Of a DNA stretch of 11,283 nt, positions 1-6,431 are shown piece after piece (the stretch's first letter is position 1; every line of letters begins with the position of its first letter). Source of the DNA: Syntrophomonadaceae bacterium. GTDB lineage: Bacteria; Bacillota; Dethiobacteria; DTU022. The stretch is taken from positions 1 through 11,283 of the forward strand of contig SLHT01000207.1 in NCBI GenBank assembly GCA_007136055.1, given 5' to 3'. The notes beneath the pieces were generated by a model. It worked only from the letters and a program-made list of their open reading frames with translations, was not told where the DNA came from and ran no database searches. A program made the translations under genes and the position numbers.

Positions 1-125
1 ACTCACTCTTTCTCCGTTATGCAGATTTTCCGGTGACAGTATTAGCCGTAAAAGATCGGGTTTTGGCCCACAACCCGCTGGGCGCGATTTATGCCGGCCA
101 CTATTTCGACAAACGTTTTAAATAG
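1..125 (+). CDS. C-terminal end of an unidentified protein (partial)
   Basis: An open frame enters from the left edge (first full codon at position 3) and ends at TAG 123-125, giving 40 residues that finish in YAGHYFDKRFK. The start and most of the gene lie outside the window. The tail has a beta-strand-like stretch (FPVTVLAVKD) followed by NPLGAIYAG. This loosely resembles the closing segment of glucokinase/ROK-like ASKHA sugar kinases, where a strand is followed by a Gly-rich 'N-P-x-G-x-x-G' turn and a last helix. The resemblance comes from memory and 40 residues is too little to assign a function. The composition is ordinary coding sequence, and the gene ends just before the AT-rich gap. 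No convincing terminator hairpin with a T-run was found directly after the stop. Confidence 0.5.
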   Translation, partial: SLFLRYADFPVTVLAVKDRVLAHNPLGAIYAGHYFDKRFK

Positions 126-253
126 CAACTGAATTAACAAAAATACTTTACTTGAATTCGAGCTTACTCCTGCCTTAATAGGGGATTAAAGCCTGCCCTG
201 TTATAAATTATATTATCTTTATAATTATTAGAATAAAAATGGTATTATTTCTC

Positions 254-282
254 TTGCATAAATTGCATTTTTTTTGTATAAT
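254..282 (+). promoter_or_regulatory. Candidate sigma-A-type promoter for the TRAP genes
   Basis: A perfect TATAAT lies at 277-282, preceded by a T-run. TTGCAT at 254-259 gives a spacer of exactly 17 bp; it keeps the TTG of the -35 consensus but only 3 of 6 positions overall. Transcription would begin near 290, about 330 nt upstream of the binding-protein start. It lies in AT-rich sequence where chance matches are likely, so only the perfect -10 and ideal spacing support it. Confidence 0.45.
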
Positions 283-474
283 AAACACATTATTTTAACT
301 GGTCCCACAAATAGACTTAACGTCCAATTGGGAATTACATTCCTGTCCCTTTGATACCGCTAGGTTAGTCTGTAATTTTAAAACTAGCACTACAGCAAAA
401 AACATGTTATCTAATAAAGAGCCGTGCCGGGAAACGGTTACATGATCATTTCTGACGGACCTTCACTTCTCTAA

Positions 475-495
475 GGTGACAGAAGAACCGTCCCC
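475..495. repeat. REP-like short sequence (GGTGACAGAAGAACCGTCCCC)
   Basis: The 21-nt sequence starting GGTGACAGAAGAACC and ending CGTCCCC, followed by a second TGACAC motif at 498-503, resembles the 'GGGGACGGTTCTTCTGTCACC' sequences scattered through many Peptococcaceae and related genomes. Those are often found near REP-associated tyrosine transposases (RAYT, Y1_Tnp family). Only one copy is visible here, with no transposase and no second arm, so this would be a solitary or decayed unit. The identification rests on memory of the sequence, not a search. Confidence 0.4.
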
Positions 496-616
496 GCTGA
501 CACGCGCTGGCACGCTGGAAGCTATTGGGAGGTGAGAACTGAACCAGACAAGTAAAAGAACTCTATTATTGTCAGGACGGACACCGATGAGTTAGTTTCT
601 CCTTAATAAAAACTAT

Positions 617-621
617 GGGGG
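617..621 (+). promoter_or_regulatory. Ribosome binding site that decides the start of the TRAP binding protein
   Basis: GGGGG at 617-621 sits one base before an in-frame ATG at 623, too close to serve it. It is seven bases before the in-frame ATG at 629, the normal spacing, so 629 is the favoured start. Confidence 0.6.
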
Positions 622-628
622 TATGACA

Positions 629-1735
629 ATGCTTAGCAATTCCAAGTTAAAAATTATGATGGGTTTAATTTTGGTTGGATTAATGCTTCTTGCTTTTACT
701 GTAACCGGTTGCGACCCTGCAGAACCGGTTGACCCTGAAGATCCTGAAGTGCCTGAGGAAGCTGCACCAAGCCGGCTTTCAGTCAGGTGGAATACTGCGG
801 ATGTTGGTTCATACGGCTACTCCGTGGCCAGCTTAATGGTAGAAGAGTTAAACCGCGAGCTTCCGGATCATTATGTAGTTACCATTCACCCGTTCCCGGC
901 TACAGGCGCCGGCATGAAAGCAGCCATGGAAGGTGATGGAGACATCGCCTACACCGCCGATGTGGGAATGACCCAGGTTTACGCCGAAGAAGCCGCTTAC
1001 AGCTATGAAGATTGGCCCGGCAGAGAAGATGCAGAGCTTCTGGTTCACAGCTTCTACGCCTACCCGATGGAAACTTCACTCGCTGTTCATGTAAATAACG
1101 CTGACCAGTTTAACAGCTGGAGCGATTTTGATGGAGAGCCGGTTTTCTTTACTCCGGCCGGTTTCATGAACTGGCTGAACATGGGCCGTATTTTTGACGC
1201 TCTTGATCTTGAATTTAACCACACTGAAATTGACTCCGGCATGGTAGCCGACGCCCTGAGCGACGGTTCAATAATGGGCGCTGCTATTTATACCACAGCA
1301 GGCCTCTCTCTTCCTACCTACTTAAGGGAAGCAGAAATGAGAATGTCCGACGAACTGCACGCAGTCAGCCCCAGCGATGAAGAAGTGGCACAGCTGGAAG
1401 CAGCGGGCCTGTCGGTCGTAGATATTGACGCGACTGTTCCGTTCTCCACCGATGTGGGAACAGACAGCTATAAAGCGGTACCTATTCTCTTTGCCTATAA
1501 TGTAATGGCGCACACTCCTGCTGAATTTGTTAAGATGAAGCTGGAGATTTTTGAAGCAGCCGCTGAGCGGCTGGCAGAATACGAACCCGGCTTCGGGCCG
1601 CTGGCTGCCGATTTCGTTGGCATGCAGGTCTCCGGGATTCGTGCAAACCCGGACATTCCGGTTCATGAGGGAATGGCTCAATTCCTTGAAGACAGAGGAG
1701 CCTGGGACGAATCCTGGTCCAGGATTGGCGAATAA
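629..1735 (+). CDS. TAXI-family TRAP transporter solute-binding lipoprotein
   Basis: The extracytoplasmic receptor of a TRAP (tripartite ATP-independent periplasmic) transporter; it captures a substrate, typically an organic acid or amino acid, and hands it to the permease encoded next. The product is 368 aa from ATG 629 (an in-frame ATG at 623 lacks usable RBS spacing). The N-terminus is a lipoprotein signal: Lys residues, a hydrophobic core (MMGLILVGLMLLAF), then V-T-G-C with the lipidated Cys at residue 28. This suggests membrane tethering outside a Gram-positive cell. A Pro/Glu/Asp-rich linker (about 29-48) follows. The mature part has the TAXI fold order: first strand (SVRWNT), Gly/Tyr turn with helix (GSYGYSVASLMVEEL), the TGAG-M-KAAMEGDGDIAY segment, and the FFTPAGF region. 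The TAXI Gly-rich motif near the first strand is altered (NTADVGSYGY), so the ligand may differ from glutamate. It is probably cotranscribed with the permease 136 bp downstream, across a strong hairpin. Confidence 0.88.
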   Translation: MLSNSKLKIMMGLILVGLMLLAFTVTGCDPAEPVDPEDPEVPEEAAPSRLSVRWNTADVGSYGYSVASLMVEELNRELPDHYVVTIHPFPATGAGMKAAMEGDGDIAYTADVGMTQVYAEEAAYSYEDWPGREDAELLVHSFYAYPMETSLAVHVNNADQFNSWSDFDGEPVFFTPAGFMNWLNMGRIFDALDLEFNHTEIDSGMVADALSDGSIMGAAIYTTAGLSLPTYLREAEMRMSDELHAVSPSDEEVAQLEAAGLSVVDIDATVPFSTDVGTDSYKAVPILFAYNVMAHTPAEFVKMKLEIFEAAAERLAEYEPGFGPLAADFVGMQVSGIRANPDIPVHEGMAQFLEDRGAWDESWSRIGE

Positions 1736-1786
1736 CAGTTATCAAGACTCAAAAGCCCTGCGCATTGAACAGAACGAGTAAAATCG

Positions 1787-1829
1787 TTTCCATGTATGCG
1801 GCCATAGATACCGGCCGCATACATGGAAA
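1787..1829 (+). promoter_or_regulatory. Intercistronic perfect hairpin between TRAP binding-protein and permease genes
   Basis: TTTCCATGTATGCGGCC (1787-1803) is perfectly complementary to 1813-1829, leaving a 9-nt loop (ATAGATACC). That makes a 17-bp stem with no mismatch. No T-run follows (next bases TGGTAATTGAA), so it is not a classical terminator. Such structures between a binding-protein gene and its permease commonly protect the upstream mRNA end and lower permease expression. That role is inferred here. The sequence is also a long palindrome and could be a protein-binding site. Confidence 0.75.
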
Positions 1830-1871
1830 TGGTAATTGAACATCAGCACCTAAAGGGGGAGAGCTTAAAAC

Positions 1872-3920
1872 ATGCAGGAACCTTTCTTTGCTTGGCTTAA
1901 ATCAAAATTAACTCTCCGCAATCTTTCTTTTATTGTATCAACCGGTTTTTTCGTTACACTGGTCCACTATTTTCTTACCGGTGCCGGAGGACCGCTACTG
2001 CTTGCCACCCGGATGGTCCCGATAGCAGTTATTATCTTCGTGCTAAACACCCTGCAAACCAAAAATATCTATCCGCGCCTGGGAACTGTATTGAACAGAA
2101 TAATCGGCGCCGTCTATATCGGCATCGCCCTTTTCGCCTTCACTTACTTTTTGTACGAATTTGAAAATATTTTTATGTACCGGGCCGGATCTTACAACCA
2201 GATGGACTTTATTGTCGGTACCCTGATGTTTTTACTGATCATGGAAATATCGCGCAAAATTCATACGATTCTGTTTGCGGTTAACGCGGTATTAATCTTA
2301 TACAGCCTTTTCGGCTACTTATCCCCATGGGACTTTTTCTGGCATCCCGGTGTATCCTGGTCTCGTCTTGTCAGCTCTACAACCTTAGAGCTGGCTACAG
2401 GCATATACGGTCGTTATGCCCAGATGGCCCTGACCCTGGTTGCCGCTTTCCTCCTTTTAGCTGCAGTAGCCAAGGCCTTTGGGGCACAAAGCGCAATAAT
2501 CTCTTATATCTACGGCGTTTTCGGAAAGACAAAGCATAACATTCCCCAGGTTGCTGTTTTAAGTTCAGCCTCCCTGGGTGCGGTCAGCGGCAGCGGGGCA
2601 GCAAACACTGCAGTTACGGGCAGCTTTACGATTCCATTGATGATCAAGCACGGCATCCACCCGGTTTATGCCGGTGCCGTGGAAACTGCCGCTTCTATGG
2701 GCGGGTTGATTATGCCTCCCTTGATGGCCGTGGCAGGTTTTATCATGGCCGACTTTTTAGGAGTGCCCTACTGGGACGTCGTTATTCGCGGTTTCTCCTT
2801 AAGCTTCATCTACTTTTCCGCTGTAATCATGTCGGTCTACCTGCTCAGTGTCAGTTCTGTATCTCAGGAAGAAGTCGATCCACCGGATGTGCCATTGTAC
2901 GATAAACTAAAAACTTATTCATTTTTTGCCTGCATAGTTTCTTTGATTATCATGATGGGCGTAATCGGTCACGGGCCTATGCGCTCAGCGGTCTACACAG
3001 CCGCTATACTCGCTATTTTACTGTTTGCTATCCACCTGTATTATAAATACCAGGCGCAGGATAGCGCTTTCAAAGATCAACACCTGCCGTCAATGCTGCG
3101 CGAGATCATTGAGACCCATGCCGATATGGCCTGGTACCTGGTGATTTTAATGTCAACCCTGGGTATTATGATTGGACTGTTTACGGTAACCGGATTTATC
3201 ATGCGCATGGGAGCTTTGATGATGCAGCTGGGAGCCGTAAGCATTTTCCTGACCATCCTGGTCGCCTGGGGCTTCGGCTGGCTGGCGGGAACAGGGCTGC
3301 CGCCCACGGCTACTTATATTGTAGTAGCCGTTATAGTTGCCCCACCTCTTATTCAATGGGGTATTAACCCCTGGATTGCCCACATATTCGTCTTTCTGAT
3401 TTCAGTGTGGGGTGAGTTATCGCCGCCGACTTCACTGACAGCAGCAGTCGCTTCACGTTTGGCAAACGCCTCGTTTATGCGAACAATGATGATGGCGCTC
3501 AAGATATGCCTGCCGATTTTAGTCATGTCTTTCGCCATCTTTATCCGCACTGACCTGGTAACAACTCCCGGTCTACCTCAAATTCGTGATACGATAATTG
3601 TTGCCCTGGGAACCCTGGGCTTTACCTTCGCCATGTTCGGGCGTTTTATTAACCAGGTAAGATTCGACTTGCCCTTAAAAATTATTCTTTCCCTTTTAGC
3701 GCTGATCCCGTTATTTCACCCAAATATAACAGTTGCGATCATCGGTGCAGTCATAGTATTTATAGCGCTTGTAATCGGAGTGCGCCAGCATAAGAGCATC
3801 GGCCCGCTAAAAAGAATACAGAAAGAGGCTGCTGCTGCCGCTGCCGCGATGAAAGATAAAGAGCTGAAAGTAAAAGATATTGAGAGCACAGATAGTTCAG
3901 GTGCCCGGGATAGCTTTTGA
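1872..3920 (+). CDS. TRAP transporter fused permease (4TM + 12TM, TAXI type)
   Basis: Membrane component that drives sodium- or proton-coupled uptake of the ligand delivered by the upstream binding protein. The 682-aa product fuses the small (DctQ-like, 4TM) and large (DctM-like, 12TM) subunits, as is usual for TAXI systems. Residues ~17-150 hold the first hydrophobic segments. The large-subunit core carries the signatures SGSGAANTAVTGSFTIPLM (239-257) and ETAASMGGLIMPPLM (271-285), and a second half-repeat with TGLPPTATYI and WGELSPPTSLTAAVA. These hairpins form the substrate/ion site in TRAP permeases. Several more helices follow (to about 640). The protein then ends in an Ala-run and a charged, probably cytoplasmic tail (KDKELKVKDIESTDSSGARDSF in part). 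The start ATG 1872 is preceded by GGGGGAGAG with 8-nt spacing. The gene ends at a terminator and converges on the lyase operon, whose product pathway may use the imported acid. Confidence 0.93.
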   Translation: MQEPFFAWLKSKLTLRNLSFIVSTGFFVTLVHYFLTGAGGPLLLATRMVPIAVIIFVLNTLQTKNIYPRLGTVLNRIIGAVYIGIALFAFTYFLYEFENIFMYRAGSYNQMDFIVGTLMFLLIMEISRKIHTILFAVNAVLILYSLFGYLSPWDFFWHPGVSWSRLVSSTTLELATGIYGRYAQMALTLVAAFLLLAAVAKAFGAQSAIISYIYGVFGKTKHNIPQVAVLSSASLGAVSGSGAANTAVTGSFTIPLMIKHGIHPVYAGAVETAASMGGLIMPPLMAVAGFIMADFLGVPYWDVVIRGFSLSFIYFSAVIMSVYLLSVSSVSQEEVDPPDVPLYDKLKTYSFFACIVSLIIMMGVIGHGPMRSAVYTAAILAILLFAIHLYYKYQAQDSAFKDQHLPSMLREIIETHADMAWYLVILMSTLGIMIGLFTVTGFIMRMGALMMQLGAVSIFLTILVAWGFGWLAGTGLPPTATYIVVAVIVAPPLIQWGINPWIAHIFVFLISVWGELSPPTSLTAAVASRLANASFMRTMMMALKICLPILVMSFAIFIRTDLVTTPGLPQIRDTIIVALGTLGFTFAMFGRFINQVRFDLPLKIILSLLALIPLFHPNITVAIIGAVIVFIALVIGVRQHKSIGPLKRIQKEAAAAAAAMKDKELKVKDIESTDSSGARDSF

Positions 3921-3947
3921 CCTTGCTGCTTTACTAAAGTTTTCATT

Positions 3948-3988
3948 ATGAAGGAACCCCTCTTCAAAGAAGGGTTCCTTCATTTTTA
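3948..3988 (+). terminator. Rho-independent terminator after the TRAP permease
   Basis: ATGAAGGAACCC (3948-3959) pairs perfectly with GGGTTCCTTCAT (3972-3983). The T-run TTTTT (3983-3987) overlaps the end of the right arm. It ends the plus-strand TRAP transcript 27 bp after the stop codon. It also lies 35 bp beyond the citF-like stop on the opposite strand. On that strand no good T-run follows the stem, so it would at best be a weak bidirectional terminator or a barrier to convergent read-through. Confidence 0.88.
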
Positions 3989-4022
3989 TAAGATATGAAA
4001 GCGCTTCATTTCTTCCGGCTGT

Positions 4023-5564
4023 TTACTCCAAGGCCCTGATCACATCGATCACCGAACCATCACGATATTCAACAACGGCGACGATTTTCTCAGAAACTTC
4101 CGGCAACCCGGGGCAACCGGTTTTCTTATCAACTTCAGCCTTCAGGTCATGGATGTCGATCAAGGGCAGCCCGGCGCCCTGCAGATCATTTAACAGGTCT
4201 GCCCGCCGGGGGTTTACGGATATGCCGTGCTCGGTAACCAGGCAGTCTATCGTCTCGCCCGGAGTTGTCACGGTGTGAACCCGATCTATAATAATAGGAA
4301 TGTTTTTGCGAACCGAAGGCGCCACAACAACGGCCAGTTTAGACCCGGCCGCGGTATCGGCATGGCCGCCAGAACCGCCCATAACCCGGCCATCAGAGGC
4401 AGTATGAACATTTACATTAAAGGCAGTGTCTACCTCAATAGCGCTTAAGATCATTGCGTCAAGCCTGTTTACGGCACAGCCCTTGTTGTGAGGGTTGGCA
4501 TAACGGTCTGATGATATCTCCACATGCCGGGGATTATCCCGCAGGGAAGCAATCGCTTTCTGGTCAAAGCTCTGAGTGTCAAGAACAGCGCGAAAAAATC
4601 CTTCACTGAGCAGGCCGGCCATGTGCCCGGTGACTCCACCCATACCAAATGAACCGGTGATCTTATGCTGCTCCATTTTTTCGCGCAAAAACCCCGCCGC
4701 AGCCAGCGAAGCGCCTCCTGTCCCGGTTTGAAAAGAAATCCCATCCTGCAATAGGCCTGAGGCTTCAATTACATCGACAGCCCAACGGGCCAGCTTAAGG
4801 CGGAGAGGATCATGGACTTCCTTTACCGCTCCCGTAGTAATTCCCGCCGGATCACCTACTTTTTCTATCCTGACCACAAAGTCAATCAAGGTTTCGTCTG
4901 CACTGGCCGGGATCAGGGGGTATGGTGCAAGGTTATCAGTCAACACGACTACTTTTTTCGCAAAGCGACAGTCGGTTAGACAGTAACCAAGAGATCCGCA
5001 GGCTGAAGGGCCGTTTACGCCGTTAAAGTTGCCGGCCTCGTCTGCGGCGGAAGCAGCGATAAAAGCAACATCGATTTTTTCTTCCCCGGTCTGGATGGCC
5101 CGATCCCGGCCGCCGTGGGTTCTGAAAATAACCGGGAAGGGGAATGCACCACCGGACATGGCCTCTGCTACAGGACCCAGCATGTAATTGCAGGACAGGC
5201 CTCCTACCACACCGCTCGCGATATGCCCTGCCAGGGGAGAATGGACGGGAAATATCGAACTCATGGCCACCTTGAGTTCTTTAAGACCCATTTCAGCGGC
5301 AGCCTCGAGGACCAGGTTGACTACCTGATCACCATTGCGGAAATGATGGTGAAAGGAAACTGTCATCCCGTCTTCCAGCCCGCAGAAGCGAATCGCCGTT
5401 TTGAGATCGGGCAATAGTTTTTTCTCCCCGGGCAGGACCTTGCCTGCGGAAGTCTGTGCCCTGTAAGGGTGAGGATCTGTGCCGTGCGGAGAACTGTAGG
5501 GTACAATTTTTTTGTAGCCTTCAATAATTTCGGGAACAGACCTTCCAATCCCGTTAACGATCAT
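4023..5564 (-). CDS. citF: Citrate lyase alpha subunit-like CoA-transferase (CitF family)
   Basis: In classical citrate lyase, CitF swaps acetyl for citrate on the acyl-carrier subunit, making citryl-ACP for CitE to cleave. The 513-aa product matches the family's usual length of about 500-520. Recognisable stretches include FHHHFRNGD (71-79), GNFNGVNGPSACGSLGY (178-194), QTGTGGASLAAA (279-290), GSFGMGGVTGHMAG (304-317), SSDRYANPHNKGCAVNRLDA (351-370), VMGGSGGHADTAAG (394-407) and LVTEHGISVNPRR (442-454). The start ATG at 5562-5564 has GAGGTGG at 5571-5577 with 6-nt spacing. A GTG 15 nt upstream (5579) is possible but coincides with that RBS. It overlaps the citE-like stop by 11 bp, indicating translational coupling. 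It is the last gene of the operon. No citD, citC, citX or citG is in the operon. The true substrate could therefore be citrate, citramalate or another 2- or 3-hydroxy acid, and a free-CoA rather than ACP mechanism is possible. Confidence 0.9.
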   Translation of the reverse strand: MIVNGIGRSVPEIIEGYKKIVPYSSPHGTDPHPYRAQTSAGKVLPGEKKLLPDLKTAIRFCGLEDGMTVSFHHHFRNGDQVVNLVLEAAAEMGLKELKVAMSSIFPVHSPLAGHIASGVVGGLSCNYMLGPVAEAMSGGAFPFPVIFRTHGGRDRAIQTGEEKIDVAFIAASAADEAGNFNGVNGPSACGSLGYCLTDCRFAKKVVVLTDNLAPYPLIPASADETLIDFVVRIEKVGDPAGITTGAVKEVHDPLRLKLARWAVDVIEASGLLQDGISFQTGTGGASLAAAGFLREKMEQHKITGSFGMGGVTGHMAGLLSEGFFRAVLDTQSFDQKAIASLRDNPRHVEISSDRYANPHNKGCAVNRLDAMILSAIEVDTAFNVNVHTASDGRVMGGSGGHADTAAGSKLAVVVAPSVRKNIPIIIDRVHTVTTPGETIDCLVTEHGISVNPRRADLLNDLQGAGLPLIDIHDLKAEVDKKTGCPGLPEVSEKIVAVVEYRDGSVIDVIRALE

Positions 5565-6408
5565 CGCCTTCCACCTCACGGGCCAGTTCTATCACCCGCC
5601 TGGCCCTATTCACTACCGGGGCATCGATCATTGCCCCGTCGAGGGTAACAACCCCGCGTCCCCGCTTTCTTGCCTCCTCGGCGGCTTCTAAAATACGCCT
5701 GGCTTCTTCCAATTCCTCCGCGCAGGGACGAAATATTTCCCGGATTACAGGGATCTGGCGGGGTGACAGGGCTGCTTTGGCCGTAAACCCGATTTCTTTA
5801 GCCCTTATCGTGTCGCTTCGCAAGCCGTCCGGGTCATCAATCTTCAGGTACGGTGTATCAATCGGCTGTACTGCGGCAGCGTAAGCGGCAACAACGAGCG
5901 TGTGCCTGGCATGTTCAATTTCCTCGCCGGTAAAAGTTCTCCTAAAATTCATTTCCGCAGCCAGGTCTTCGGCTCCCAGCATGGTGCCTGTAACCCGAGG
6001 TGAAGATATAAGCGTTTCATATGCCAGCTGTAAGCCGCGGGCCGTTTCAATCTGGCAGATAATACGGATGTCGGCTTCTCCCAGAAGTTGTTCAGTTAAC
6101 TGCACCTCTGCCGGCTCAGCCTTGGGGATTAATACAGCATTTATCCCGCTGCAGCGCCGCACCATGGAAAGGTCCTCTGTTCCCCAGGGCGATGACAGGG
6201 CATTAACCCGGACTACCAGTTCCTTATTCCCGGAAGCCAACTGCGCCAGGGCCTGCTCCACCTGGAGGCGGCTGCTTTCCTTTTTTTCCGCGGGCACCGC
6301 ATCTTCCAAATCCAGGATTAGGGTATCAGCCGTGGAATCTGCAGCCTTCTCAAAAAAATCAGACCGGTCACCGGGGACAAACAACGGCACTGTTCGCAAA
6401 CTCTCCAT
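5554..6408 (-). CDS. citE: CitE-like beta subunit, HpcH/HpaI aldolase / acyl-CoA lyase family
   Basis: Mg-dependent C-C lyase of the CitE/malyl-CoA lyase family; in citrate lyase it splits citryl-ACP to acetyl-ACP and oxaloacetate, and relatives cleave citramalyl-CoA or malyl-CoA. At 284 aa it is near the usual ~290. Visible family motifs are LFVPGDR (9-15), LDLEDAVP (32-39), VRVNA (67-71, with the substrate-binding Arg68), IPKAE (94-98), QIETARGL (119-126, metal-binding Glu121), LGAEDLAAEM (144-153, Asp148 as second metal ligand by family analogy) and the closing KAALSPRQI (211-219). The start ATG 6406-6408 follows GGAGGG (6418-6423) at 9 nt and lies 23 bp after the flavoprotein stop. Its pairing with the CitF-like gene points to a two-component lyase. 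With no carrier-subunit gene seen, citramalyl-CoA-type cleavage is an alternative to citrate cleavage. Confidence 0.9.
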   Translation of the reverse strand: MESLRTVPLFVPGDRSDFFEKAADSTADTLILDLEDAVPAEKKESSRLQVEQALAQLASGNKELVVRVNALSSPWGTEDLSMVRRCSGINAVLIPKAEPAEVQLTEQLLGEADIRIICQIETARGLQLAYETLISSPRVTGTMLGAEDLAAEMNFRRTFTGEEIEHARHTLVVAAYAAAVQPIDTPYLKIDDPDGLRSDTIRAKEIGFTAKAALSPRQIPVIREIFRPCAEELEEARRILEAAEEARKRGRGVVTLDGAMIDAPVVNRARRVIELAREVEGDDR

Positions 6409-6431
6409 TTTCGTTATCCCTCCATTTTCAA

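Larger units (their letters stand above)
126..622. other. AT-rich intergenic region / long 5' leader of the TRAP genes
   Basis: About 500 bp without a supportable gene. The first ~280 bp are markedly AT-rich compared with the flanking genes and contain a candidate promoter (254-282). From about 420 the composition returns to coding-like GC and includes the REP-like sequence at 475-495. A short open stretch, 475-555, encodes a peptide ending GSYWEVRTEPDK. It has no recognisable start or homology and may be a gene remnant. If the promoter is the real one, the binding-protein mRNA would carry a leader of roughly 330 nt. I did not recognise a known riboswitch or T-box in it. Confidence 0.5.

Noticed and set aside
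531..555. Short leader peptide after GGGAGGTGAG
   Set aside because: The only nearby starts are a GTG overlapping the RBS or a CTG; the peptide shows no attenuation-like codon run.
3948..3988. Inverted repeat as a mobile-element end
   Set aside because: Stem plus T-run directly after a stop codon is fully explained as a terminator; no second copy or transposase nearby.
5565..5579. GTG start at 5579 for the CitF-like protein
   Set aside because: It falls within the sequence acting as RBS (GAGGTGG) for the ATG at 5564, which has ideal 6-nt spacing.
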